Positions 25,994 through 34,273 of a stretch of 64,000 nt of DNA are shown here, piece by piece. Every line of letters starts with the position of its first letter. Position 1 is the stretch's first letter. The DNA is from Pirellulales bacterium (lineage in GTDB: Bacteria; Planctomycetota; Planctomycetia; Pirellulales; JAEUIK01), in the NCBI GenBank assembly GCA_019694455.1, contig JAIBBY010000012.1:1-64000 (forward strand), written 5' to 3'. The translations under genes were made by a program, and so were the position numbers. The notes under the pieces are model-generated. The model was given only the letters and a program-made list of their open reading frames with translations, did not search any database and had not been told where the DNA came from.

Positions 25994-28900
25994 CCGGCCT
26001 ACGGCTCGCCGATACAGCGCGCCAGCGACCATGCCGGCGCAGCCGACGAGCAACAGTTGCGCCGCCGCAGGCTCTGGCACGGGGATCGCTGCCGAGGCGG
26101 CAGCCGGGGTGAAGTGGTCTGCCCAAACGGTGTAGTCGGCGCCGGAGACGATGCCATCGCCGGTGAAGTCGCCTTGTCCCCACGTGGCGCCAGTGGCTTT
26201 GAAGTGGTCGGCCCAGATGGTGTAGTCGGCGCCAGAGACCCGGCCATCGAGCGAGGCGTCGCCCGCCAGTTTGGTCACATCCGCCGAACCGACGTTCACC
26301 AGGAAATAATCGAGTTGGTTCTGCATCTGAGTCTGCGAAGCCGCGTTCGCGTGCGAGATGCCAAAGTAATAGTCGGGCGTGGCGTCGAGCCACGGCAGCG
26401 GCACCGCCGGACTTTGGCCATTGGCGGCGGGATTGGTGATGTTCTCCCAGGCCATCTGCCACAGTCCGCCGCGGCGCGTCAGCGACAGCAAAACGTCGTC
26501 CCCTGGCGCAAAGGCGCCATGGCCAGTAGCGAAAGTATTGTCGTCGTGGTACGACGTGCCCGACCAGTTTCGCGAGAAGAAGTAGGTCTCACCGTTGTGC
26601 AGACTGACGCGCAGCGTGTCGTTGTTCGGCGCGCCGGCCACGATCGATAATTGATCCGACGCGTTCGGCACTTGAATATCGCGCACCATCATCGACACGG
26701 CGAAATCCTGCGCCCCGACCCCGGTCACATACAGCGCCGGCGTGACCGCGATCCCCAGGTTCACATGAAAGTTCAAATTGGAAGCGGTCGATGTTGTGCG
26801 CAACAGACCCGGCGTGGTGGTCACGTCGAGATAGGGATCGTTGGTCGGGATGTCGGCGCCGGTTCGCGGCAGCCGATGCGTGAAACCGGTACCGTTGCCC
26901 GCAGCGTCCAAAATCGTGCCGGGCACAGGGGCGCCAAAGTCGAGCACCAGCGGGTTCGCGGCGGCGAGGCTCGTAACGAGCGACATGGCGACACAGAGCA
27001 GCGCGCGGCAAACGCTGAACTGCGAGAGATGCTGTAGCGGAGCGCGGGGTCGCCGCCCCCTCATCCGGCCTGCGGCCACCTTCTCCCCCTGCTGCGCGGG
27101 GGCGAAGGACGAATGCGACCAGCGACCAGCACCGCGCGGCCACCGCAGCGCGGCACTTAGCGCGCGGCAAGCGCTGAACTGCGAGAGACGACCTAGCGAA
27201 TCGCGAGTTTGCCTCCCCCTCATCCGGCCTGCGGCCACCTTCTCCCCCTGCTGCGCGGGGGCGAAGGACGAATGCGACCAGCGCCTAGCGCCGCGCGGCC
27301 ACCGCAGCGCGGCACTTAGCGCGCGGCAAGCGCTGAACTGCGCGAAATGATGTAGCAGAGCGCGGGGGCGCCGCTCCCTCATCCGGCCTGCGGCCACCTC
27401 CAGCCCTTGCTGCGCGGGGGCGAAGGACGAGATCGACTTGCTCAAGGTTCGGCATAGCCACAGTTGCGCGGGGGCGAAGGACGAATGCGACCAGCGCCGA
27501 TACAGCGCGCTGACGATCATGCCGGCGCAGCCGACAATCAACAGTAGCCCCGCCCCCGGCTCTGGCACGGGGATGGCCGCTGAGGCCGCCGGGGTGAAGT
27601 GGTCTGCCCACAACGTATAGTCGGCGCCGGAAACCGTGCCGTCGCGGTTGAAGTCGCCTTTCGAAAAATTGCCGGGCTGATGAAAGTGGTCTGCCCAAAC
27701 GGTGTAGTCGGCGCCGGACACCTTGCCATCGCGATTGGCGTCTCCCGGGATGGGGGCGGGGAGCGCCTGAATCTGATAGATCACCCCGGTCCCTGGCGCG
27801 CTGAACGAACCGGTGCTCGTCAGATCGGTGAGGAACAGCGAGTTGCCGCTGCTCAAGACGCCGTTCCAACTGCCGACCGAGGGATCGTCGTTCGAAATGA
27901 AGTGCAGGTATTCGTTGCGCGCAAAGTCGTAATAGACCAGGGGGTTTTCGCCATTGGCCAAGCCCGCCTTGCCCGACTCGCCGTGAAAGGCGACGAACAT
28001 GCCGTTGTTGAGCCCGCCCGGAAAGGCGGCCGGCGACAGGCCAATTTCGACGGGTCCCTCGCTCTCCGACTGCGTGGGCCCCAGCGGCTGAAACGCCACG
28101 ATCGGCGCAACGCCAGTGTTGCCGATCTGCGCGCCGGTGCGGTATTGAATGTAGGTGTCGGGGAAGCCGAAGTTTTCGACCGCGCCCCCCAGGTCGCCGG
28201 CGGCGATCACGTTCAACTCGTCGGCGCTGAACGCCTCTGAGAGGTTGCCCGGCGTGTCGATGCCGTTGTCTTCAAAGTAGAGCGCGCCGCTGTTGGGCTG
28301 AATCACCATGCCGGCGGCGTTGCGCAGCCCGGAGGCAATCTGCTCCAGATTGCTGACGACGGGCGCAGGCCCGGTGTCGCTGACGCGGACGCGATAGATG
28401 GAGTCGCCGGCGAGCGTGCCGCTGGCCAGTCCGCTCAGGCCAACCGTGCCGGTGGTCGCCAGATTGTTGAACTGCGAGCCAATGTTGAAATACAGCTCGT
28501 AATCGCCGGGGGAGCCCGCGACCGGGCGCGTGGTCATGGTGTAGGTGCTGTGCTCCCAGCCGGCGGGAAACGAAAAGTTGAGCGAGCCGAGCAGCGAGTA
28601 GGGATCGGCGGCGGTGGCCCCTGTGCGCAGCAAGCTAATTCGCTGCGAACCCGATTGTGAACTGGTCGCGAAGACCAGGCTCCCTTCGCGCCGGACCGAA
28701 GTCACCACGCCGGGCAGTCCGTTGTACAGCGTTTGCGGCGCCGCGTCGGCCACGCCGTCGCTGTTGGCGTCGACCAGTCGCACCAGCGCTCCGGTGGAGT
28801 TGAACAGGCTGCCGTTGGGGTTGCTGGTGGCGACCAACAGCGAGCCATCGCCGAGCGTTTGCATGCTGGTCGGAAAGTTCAAACCGCTGCGGTAGGTGGT

Positions 28901-29050
28901 CACCCGAAAATCGAGCGGATCGATGAATGGCGAGTCGCCGAACATCAAAGGCTGCGCGCGGGCCGCCCCGGCGCACGAAATGAACGTCATTGCCAGCGCG
29001 GCCAGCGCAATCGACCATCGCACCCAACAGGTTGGGTAACTTCGCCTCAT
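25760..29050 (-). CDS. Uninterrupted composite frame: two PEP-CTERM protein modules plus a truncated third
   Basis: The frame has no stop from the ATG at 29050 (GGAGGAGGAG directly upstream) to TAA at 25760, about 1,096 codons. It reads through three units that normally would be separate genes. Unit A (27491-29050) is a propeller-like dehydrogenase-type protein ending in dockerin-like repeats and a PEP-CTERM tail. Tandem DNA repeats (27017-27490) follow, translated as FAPAQQGEKVAAGRMRG-type sequence. Unit B (26003-27064) is a second exported protein with its own signal peptide, dockerin-like repeats and PEP-CTERM tail. Unit C (25760-25993) copies only the first part of B. PEP-CTERM tails are normally C-terminal, so either translation restarts inside, or this is a polyprotein-like fusion, or stop codons were lost. 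Protein products are unproven; the open frame is certain. Confidence 0.6.
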   Translation of the reverse strand: MRRSYPTCWVRWSIALAALAMTFISCAGAARAQPLMFGDSPFIDPLDFRVTTYRSGLNFPTSMQTLGDGSLLVATSNPNGSLFNSTGALVRLVDANSDGVADAAPQTLYNGLPGVVTSVRREGSLVFATSSQSGSQRISLLRTGATAADPYSLLGSLNFSFPAGWEHSTYTMTTRPVAGSPGDYELYFNIGSQFNNLATTGTVGLSGLASGTLAGDSIYRVRVSDTGPAPVVSNLEQIASGLRNAAGMVIQPNSGALYFEDNGIDTPGNLSEAFSADELNVIAAGDLGGAVENFGFPDTYIQYRTGAQIGNTGVAPIVAFQPLGPTQSESEGPVEIGLSPAAFPGGLNNGMFVAFHGESGKAGLANGENPLVYYDFARNEYLHFISNDDPSVGSWNGVLSSGNSLFLTDLTSTGSFSAPGTGVIYQIQALPAPIPGDANRDGKVSGADYTVWADHFHQPGNFSKGDFNRDGTVSGADYTLWADHFTPAASAAIPVPEPGAGLLLIVGCAGMIVSALYRRWSHSSFAPAQLWLCRTLSKSISSFAPAQQGLEVAAGRMRERRPRALLHHFAQFSACRALSAALRWPRGARRWSHSSFAPAQQGEKVAAGRMRGRQTRDSLGRLSQFSACRALSAALRWPRGAGRWSHSSFAPAQQGEKVAAGRMRGRRPRAPLQHLSQFSVCRALLCVAMSLVTSLAAANPLVLDFGAPVPGTILDAAGNGTGFTHRLPRTGADIPTNDPYLDVTTTPGLLRTTSTASNLNFHVNLGIAVTPALYVTGVGAQDFAVSMMVRDIQVPNASDQLSIVAGAPNNDTLRVSLHNGETYFFSRNWSGTSYHDDNTFATGHGAFAPGDDVLLSLTRRGGLWQMAWENITNPAANGQSPAVPLPWLDATPDYYFGISHANAASQTQMQNQLDYFLVNVGSADVTKLAGDASLDGRVSGADYTIWADHFKATGATWGQGDFTGDGIVSGADYTVWADHFTPAAASAAIPVPEPAAAQLLLVGCAGMVAGALYRRAVGRMTGRPIRALLQHLSQFSVCRVLLCVAMSLVTSLAGATPLVLDFGAPVPGTILDAAGTGTGFTHRLPRTGADIPANNP
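26003..27064 (-). CDS. Module B: putative internal gene for an exported PEP-CTERM protein
   Basis: The best internal start is the ATG at 27064, which lies inside the hairpin repeat and yields a basic n-region (MRGRRPRAPLQ) followed by the hydrophobic core VCRALLCVAMSLVTSLAAA, a plausible signal peptide; starting at 26986 would leave only ten residues before the cut. The body (about residues 37-265) is beta-rich and may be a concanavalin-like fold (TLRVSLHNGETYFFSRNW, DDVLLSLTRRGGLWQMAWEN). Two dockerin-like repeats follow (LAGDASLDGRVSGADYTIWA and GDFTGDGIVSGADYTVWADH), then the tail PVPEPAAAQLLLVGCAGMVA...YRRA. The frame does not stop there but runs into module C. Whether it is translated separately is unknown. 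Confidence 0.5.
27017..27490. repeat. Tandem 159-bp hairpin repeats (two full units and a diverged third)
   Basis: Units begin with gaactgcg at 27017, 27176 and 27335, so the first two are exactly 159 bp (53 codons) long, which keeps the minus-strand frame open. Each unit carries ccctcatccggcctgcggcc and the hairpin CCTTCtCCCCC...GGGGGcGAAGG, with a small GGCC-TGC-GGCC hairpin beside it. The third unit is diverged and has an insertion with a second copy of gcgcgggggcgaaggacga. A further partial unit (about 25946-26002) lies before module C. The design resembles REP/BIME-like intergenic repeats and matches the array at 43.4-44.35 kb. Confidence 0.85.
27491..29050 (-). other. Module A: secreted GSDH-like propeller with dockerin-like repeats and PEP-CTERM tail
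   Basis: About 520 residues. The signal peptide is WSIALAALAMTFISCAGAARAQ. Residues about 35-430 resemble glucose/sorbosone-dehydrogenase-type propellers (GLNFPTSMQTLGDGSLLVAT, LVDANSDGVADAAP, GLRNAAGMVIQPNSGALYFED). Two dockerin-like calcium repeats follow (GDANRDGKVSGADYTVWADHF and GDFNRDGTVSGADYTLWADHF). The PEP-CTERM tail is PVPEPGAGLLLIVGCAGMIV, then SALYRRW, where an ordinary protein would stop; here the codon after the tail continues into repeat DNA. Exosortase would be expected to cut at the PEP motif. Enzyme activity is not shown. Confidence 0.75.
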
Positions 29051-29120
29051 CTCCTCCTCCATGTGCCGATGACCCCAGTGGCAGCCCGATCAACCAGCCG
29101 CGCTGGCCGCAAGGCGTAGT

Positions 29121-32100
29121 CTACACCTTTTTGCGGCGCGCCGCGGCGACTGCAACGAGCGCCGCGCCCAGTCCGCACAGCAGCAGAGAAGAAGGCTCGG
29201 GCACGGCCACCGCCATCGACGGCAGCGCCGCCGCCAGCGGCGTGGCGCCGAAGTTGTCGGCCCAAATCGTGTAGTCGGCGCCCTCGGTGTGGCCATCGCC
29301 GTTGAAGTCGCCGGTTTGCCAGGTGGTGGCGCCGGCGCTCTTGAAGTTGTCTGCCCACACCGTGTAGTCGGCGCCGTTGACCTTGCCATCGAGATTGGCG
29401 TCGCCGGGTCGGGTGACGAACAACGTCAGATCGCCGACACCGTACACCGGCGCGTAGGCCAATCCGCCGGGCGCCGCGATGCCGTTGATCTGCGAGAAGT
29501 AGCCGCTGCGCAAACCGGCTTCGACCACGGCGAAGGTGTTGCCATACACGGGCGTGAAGCCGCCAATGGTGGAGATGTTCAACACGCCATCCAACGCGGC
29601 GATGCCGGCGGCCGCCACCTGATCGTAGCCGCTGCCCGGCGTAAGGCCGCCGATCTGGCTATTCAAGACGGCGCTGGCGTCTTGCACATAGCTGCCGGCG
29701 ATCGAAAGCTGTCCGGCGGAAGAACTGCCCGGCGCAACCGTGCCCGAGTTGAGCACGCTGCCGGTGATCTGGCCGCTGCCGGTGAGGGCGCCGTTGGCCA
29801 CGTTGACAAACGGGGCGTTGAGCGTGCCGCCGGCGAGCGCGACCGAGCCGCCGCCATACACGTTGGCGATGCCGGCCACGTTGACCTGCGCGCCACCTGT
29901 GATGTTCAGCGCGCCTGTGCCGCCCGAGACGCCGGGCGAGTCGCCACCGACAAAGAGCGCGCCGTTGTTGGTCCAGGTCGAACCCGCGCCGTCGACATTC
30001 ACCACGCCGTTGGCGCCGGGGACGCGACCAATGGCGCCATAGGTGTTCGACACCGCGCCGCCAGCGGTGACGTTGAGCGTGCCACTACCGAGCGAGCCCA
30101 CCTCGATGAAGCCGCCGTTGGTCCAGTTGGAACCGGCGCCGGTGACGGTGGCCACGCCGGTGGCGTCGCCATATTCGCCAATGGCCGACGCGAAGGCGAC
30201 GTTCAACTGACCGCCGGCGCTGACCGTGAGATTGCCATTGCCGTGCTGCGAGCCAACCTCGACGATGCCGAGATCCGGGCCGCCGGCGTTGACGTTGATC
30301 TTTGAGCCGGCGCCAGTGATGAGCACCGTGCCGCTCGATCCATTGTTGAAGCCGACTTGCAGATCGCGCTGCGTGACGGTGGCGCCCCCCGAGACTGTCA
30401 GCGAGGCCGCGCCGGTTTCGGCCAGCCGCAGAGTTCCGGGGTTGGTCCACGACGAACCGACGCCGTCGATGGTCACCGCGGCGCCGCTATCGACGGTGTA
30501 GCCGCCTTGCAGCGTGCCGGCGTTGTGAACTGTCAGCGTGCGCCCGGCCAGCGGCAAGGTTCCGCCGGTCCGCGCCAAGAGGCCACCATCGACGTCGATG
30601 TTTTGCGCGTTGATGGTTCCGCCGGCCAACTGCACGCTGCCGTTGTCGTAGATTTGAAGCGCACCGCCAGCTTGCAGCGTGCCGTTGTTCACGGTCAGGC
30701 TGCCGGTACCGCCGACGCCGCCCGCGCCGCCGCCGACATACACCGCGCCGGTTGATTGCACCTTGGAGCCGGCATCGTTCAAGGTCACCGTGCCCGTGGC
30801 GCCGCTGTTCTTGCCAATCGCAACCGCGGCAGCGCTGACCTGCCCGCCGCCGCCGACGGTCAATTGGCCATTGCCGCCGCGTCCCACATCGAGCGCGCCG
30901 GCGCTGTTGATTTGCGAACCGGCGCCGCTGACGTTGGCGCTGCCGGTGGCGCCGGCCAATTCGCCAATGGCCGTGGTCGCGGCGACATTCAGTTTGCCGC
31001 CGGCGCTCACGGTGAGATTGCCCTGCCCTAGTTGCGAACCGATCGTCGCCGCGCCAAGGTCAGGCCCCCCCGCGTTGACGTTGACCACCGAGCCGGCGCC
31101 GGTGATGAGCGCCGTGCCGTTGGAACCGGCCGCCGAGCCAAGATTCAGGTCGTGTTGCGTGACGGTGGCGCCGCCACTAACCGTTAGCGAAGCGGAGCCA
31201 ATTGCGGCCAACGCCAGATTGCCGGGGTTGGTCCACGACGAGCCAGCGCCATCGATGGTCACCGCGGCGCCGCTGTTGACGGTGTAGTTGCCTTGCAGCG
31301 TGCCGGCGTTATGCACCACGAGCGTGCGGCCGTTGAGCAGCAGGCTGCCGCCAGTACGAGCCAGCGAACCGCCATCGACATCGTAGCTGGCCGCGTCGAT
31401 CGTTCCGCCATTGAGCAGCACGTTGCCGTTGTCATAGACTTGCAGCGCGCCGCCGGCTTGCAACGTGCCGTTGTTCACGGTCGCGCTGCCGGTTCCGCCG
31501 ACGCCAGCCGAGCCACCGCCGACGTAGATGGCGCCGGAGGATTGCAGCTTGGAGCCAGCGTCGTTCAGGACGACGGTCCCGGTGGCGCCGCTGTTCTCGC
31601 CAAGGGCGACTTGCGCGGCGCTGACCTGCCCACTGTCGCCAATTGTCAATTGACCGCTGCCATCACGCCCGACATCGAGCGCGCCGCTGTTGGTCCAGGT
31701 GGAGTTGAGGCCGCTAACGGTGACCGCGCCGATGGCGCCCGTTCCTCGCCCGATCGTGCCGTCGGTGTTGGAGACGGCGCCGCCGGCGGTGACGTTGAGT
31801 GTGCCGTTGCCGAGCGTGCCGACCTCGATGAAATCGCCGTGGGTCCAACTCGAACCAGCGCCGGTCACGGTGGCCACGCCCGTGGCGCCATTGAATTCGC
31901 CGATCGATGTGGCGAAGGCAACGTTCAACTGTCCGCCATTGGCGATGGTGAGGTTGCCTTGCCCCACCTGCGAACCGACTTCGACGATGCCGAGATCCGG
32001 GCCGCCGGCGTTGACGTTGATCTTTGAGCCGGCGCCGGTGATGAGCACCGTGCCGTTTGATCCATTGTTGAAGCCGATCAACAGGTCGCGCTGCGTGACG

Positions 32101-33809
32101 GTCGCGCCGCCGGAGACCGTGAGCGAGGCCGCGCCGGTTTCGGCCAGCCGCAGCGTGCCGGGGTTGGTCCACGACGAGCCGACGCCGTCGATGGTCACCG
32201 CGGCGCCGCTATCGACGGTGTAGCTTCCTTGCAGCGTGCCCGCGTTATGGACCACGAGCGTGCGCCCGGCGAGCGGCAAGGTTCCGCCGGTCCGCGCCAA
32301 CAGGCCGCCGTCGACATCAATGCTTTGCGCGTTGATGGTTCCGCCGTTGAGTTGCACGCTGCCGTTGTCGTAGATCTGTAGCGCGCCGCCGGCTTGTAGC
32401 GTACCGTTGTTCACGGTCACGCTGCCGGTACCGCCGACGCCCCCCGCGCCGCCGCCGACATACACCGCGCCGGCCGATTGCACTTTGGAGCCGGCGTCGT
32501 TCAAGGTCACCGCGCCGGTGGCGCCGCTGTTCTCGCCGATCGAGACCACCGCGGCGCTCACCTGCCCGGCGCCGCCAACGGTCAATTGGCCATCGCCGTC
32601 GCGCCCCACATCGAGCGCGCCGGTGGCGTTTAGCTGCGAGCCGGTCCCCGACACGGTGGCCGTGCCGTTACCGGTAGCCGCGCTACCAAGCGAAACCACG
32701 TTGCTGTTCACCACGCCGCCGCTCGAAACGCCAAGCGAGCCGACGCCCGCCTTGCCAACAAAGATCTCGCCGCTGTTGCTCCAGGTGGAACCGGCACCAC
32801 TGACGGTCGCGCTGCCGGTGGCGTCGTCTGACGTGCCAATCTCTCCTTGGCCGCTGACGACATCGCCGCCGCCTTGAATGTTAAGCGTGCCGTTACCGTG
32901 AGCGCCGATATTCGCAGATTGACCACTGAGGTTCCAGGTTCCGCCGGCGCCGACGGTCACCGTGCCGCTGCCGCCGTTGGCGGTTGCTATCCTGGCGGCA
33001 TTGGTGACCAGCGTGCCGTTGTTGATGGTGAGCGAGGCGGTGAGCCCGGCCCCCTCGCCAATGGTCGACAGCACCGAGGGGGAGGCCAAGGTATACGTGT
33101 TGCCCGCCAGGTTGAAGGTGACGGCGCCGTTGCGCACGCTCAGCACGTCGTTGGTCACATTGCCGTCAAAGTTCACCGTGTAGGTGTTTGGCAGGTCGAA
33201 CACCGCCGTGTTCGACAGGCCGGGCGCCCCCAGCGGCGACCAGTTGCTGGCTCCGCTGAACGTGCCGCCCGCGGCGTTCACCCAATAGCGCAGAGGCGTG
33301 GGGATGTTGAACGTGCCGGCCAGCGGATACTCGACCGCTAAGCGGGCGACGATCCCGGCAAAGTCGACATTGGTGTTGGCCACGATGCGCCCGACCGGCA
33401 CCGTGTTGAGTTGCGATCCGCCCCCTGTTCCGGCGGTGATCGCGTAGCTGTTGGCCGCTTCGACAATGCTGGGGCTCACCAGGTTTTCTGTCCAGGGAGA
33501 ACTGAACCAACTGTCCTGGTCCATGTCGTAGCCAGACAACGGGTCGGCCGTGAAGGCGGCGGCGTTGGTCTCGGTGTCGACCTTGATCTTGCTGTAGGCC
33601 TTGGTCTGCTTGATGCCGCCGGTGAACGTGAGTTGGTCGAGAAAAAACGAAGCGAGATTCGCATCGTCGGCGTCGAGCGTGACATCGATGGCGTAGTAGC
33701 CGCCGCCGACATCGGTGTAAGTGGCGTTCAAGATCGGCGCGGCGCTCGCGGTGGCCACCAGCGCGGAGAACGAAACAGCAAAAACCAAAGCAAACAAGCG
33801 TGACGGCAT
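29121..33809 (-). CDS. Giant T5SS/PEP-CTERM-repeat adhesin-like surface protein
   Basis: I start at the ATG 33809 (GGGGAGG upstream; signal peptide MPSRLFALVFAVSFSALVAT...ASAAP), giving 1,562 residues. Residues about 30-190 form a non-repeated N-terminal domain. From about 220 to 1,400 there are T5SS/PEP-CTERM-associated repeats (TIGR04393 type), with units such as VSGAGSTWSNSGEIFVGKAG and GxGSTWTNxGxLxVGxxGxGxLxIxxGG, likely a right-handed beta-helix. A spacer-like C-terminal part is followed by two dockerin-like repeats (GDANLDGKVNGADYTVWADN and GDFNGDGHTEGADYTIWADN) and the tail VPEPSSLLLCGLGAALVAVA plus RRKKV. It should be anchored or released through exosortase. Three near-identical blocks are internally duplicated. 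Autotransporter barrel motifs are absent, so the T5SS label concerns the repeat only. Confidence 0.85.
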   Translation of the reverse strand: MPSRLFALVFAVSFSALVATASAAPILNATYTDVGGGYYAIDVTLDADDANLASFFLDQLTFTGGIKQTKAYSKIKVDTETNAAAFTADPLSGYDMDQDSWFSSPWTENLVSPSIVEAANSYAITAGTGGGSQLNTVPVGRIVANTNVDFAGIVARLAVEYPLAGTFNIPTPLRYWVNAAGGTFSGASNWSPLGAPGLSNTAVFDLPNTYTVNFDGNVTNDVLSVRNGAVTFNLAGNTYTLASPSVLSTIGEGAGLTASLTINNGTLVTNAARIATANGGSGTVTVGAGGTWNLSGQSANIGAHGNGTLNIQGGGDVVSGQGEIGTSDDATGSATVSGAGSTWSNSGEIFVGKAGVGSLGVSSGGVVNSNVVSLGSAATGNGTATVSGTGSQLNATGALDVGRDGDGQLTVGGAGQVSAAVVSIGENSGATGAVTLNDAGSKVQSAGAVYVGGGAGGVGGTGSVTVNNGTLQAGGALQIYDNGSVQLNGGTINAQSIDVDGGLLARTGGTLPLAGRTLVVHNAGTLQGSYTVDSGAAVTIDGVGSSWTNPGTLRLAETGAASLTVSGGATVTQRDLLIGFNNGSNGTVLITGAGSKINVNAGGPDLGIVEVGSQVGQGNLTIANGGQLNVAFATSIGEFNGATGVATVTGAGSSWTHGDFIEVGTLGNGTLNVTAGGAVSNTDGTIGRGTGAIGAVTVSGLNSTWTNSGALDVGRDGSGQLTIGDSGQVSAAQVALGENSGATGTVVLNDAGSKLQSSGAIYVGGGSAGVGGTGSATVNNGTLQAGGALQVYDNGNVLLNGGTIDAASYDVDGGSLARTGGSLLLNGRTLVVHNAGTLQGNYTVNSGAAVTIDGAGSSWTNPGNLALAAIGSASLTVSGGATVTQHDLNLGSAAGSNGTALITGAGSVVNVNAGGPDLGAATIGSQLGQGNLTVSAGGKLNVAATTAIGELAGATGSANVSGAGSQINSAGALDVGRGGNGQLTVGGGGQVSAAAVAIGKNSGATGTVTLNDAGSKVQSTGAVYVGGGAGGVGGTGSLTVNNGTLQAGGALQIYDNGSVQLAGGTINAQNIDVDGGLLARTGGTLPLAGRTLTVHNAGTLQGGYTVDSGAAVTIDGVGSSWTNPGTLRLAETGAASLTVSGGATVTQRDLQVGFNNGSSGTVLITGAGSKINVNAGGPDLGIVEVGSQHGNGNLTVSAGGQLNVAFASAIGEYGDATGVATVTGAGSNWTNGGFIEVGSLGSGTLNVTAGGAVSNTYGAIGRVPGANGVVNVDGAGSTWTNNGALFVGGDSPGVSGGTGALNITGGAQVNVAGIANVYGGGSVALAGGTLNAPFVNVANGALTGSGQITGSVLNSGTVAPGSSSAGQLSIAGSYVQDASAVLNSQIGGLTPGSGYDQVAAAGIAALDGVLNISTIGGFTPVYGNTFAVVEAGLRSGYFSQINGIAAPGGLAYAPVYGVGDLTLFVTRPGDANLDGKVNGADYTVWADNFKSAGATTWQTGDFNGDGHTEGADYTIWADNFGATPLAAALPSMAVAVPEPSSLLLCGLGAALVAVAAARRKKV
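29950..32625. repeat. Three large tandem blocks inside the adhesin gene
   Basis: The landmark gtcaattgg/gtcaattga with the following GALDVGR coding stretch recurs at about 32581, 31645 and 30859, giving spacings of 936 and 786 bp, both multiples of three. The blocks share long identical stretches, for example those encoding NDAGSKVQS, TVNNGTLQAGGALQ, VHNAGTLQG and GSSWTNPGTLRL. The first and third blocks are more alike to each other (FNNGS, DLGIVEVGSQ) than to the second. Boundaries are approximate. Confidence 0.8.
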
Positions 33810-34187
33810 GTCATGCCTCCCCAGTGAAGAATGTGCGTCGGGATCGCGCCGGCCCAGTGGCGCGAACAATCGTCCTAGAGGCCCGAACACCATATCGCCC
33901 GCACTTTCGCGGGCTGATGTCACGAACCTGCCCTGTGTCCGCCGCAAGAATTACTTCCGTTGGCGGACCGCTTCCCTTGCGGCGTGGCTACTGTGAAAAC
34001 CGCCCTCGCAATGGGAAGTCACGTGAATGAACAGGCGTACGGTAACAAATTCACCCGCCCCCTGTAAAGAATTTCCTTGCAATTGTGCAAGCTATTTTGA
34101 TAAATGGCGCGAGGCCCGCGCCGCGCGCGATTGGCTCGCGCGCATTTCCAACGCTCAATCGAGCGAACTCGCGCGCGGCGCGCGCGA
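33810..34187. other. Intergenic region upstream of the adhesin
   Basis: No gene is supported here. It must hold the adhesin promoter. The stretch around 34105-34185 is built of overlapping GCGCGC/CTCGCGCGC inverted repeats (gcgcgattggctcgcgcgc, gaactcgcgcgcggcgcgcgc) that could form strong hairpins just beyond the terminator of the adjoining hydrolase gene. Confidence 0.4.
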
Positions 34188-34188
34188 T

Positions 34189-34223
34189 AAAAAAAGCCTC
34201 CGAGCGTTTTCGCTCGAAGGCTT
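34189..34223 (-). terminator. Rho-independent terminator of the PqaA-like gene
   Basis: Read on the minus strand, AAGCCTTCGAGCG pairs with CGCTCGGAGGCTT around an AAAA loop, with one mismatch, and is followed by a T run (plus-strand A tract 34189-34195). It lies about 50 bp past the stop of the minus-strand hydrolase gene. Confidence 0.88.
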
Positions 34224-34273
34224 CCGGAAGTGGCAGTCTCGCTGGCGAGACCGTCGCTGAATTGTGCTCGCGG

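Noticed and set aside
25052-29062. Prophage remnant
   Set aside because: The compact short genes suggest it, but no portal, terminase, tail or integrase gene is visible in the window.
30357-32223. Several 90-240-codon plus-strand frames across the adhesin gene
   Set aside because: They are antisense copies of the repeated coding sequence and simply repeat with it.
34105-34190. GCGCGC-rich stretch as an origin or attachment site
   Set aside because: Only generic inverted repeats are seen; there are no DnaA boxes, AT-rich element or integrase gene nearby.
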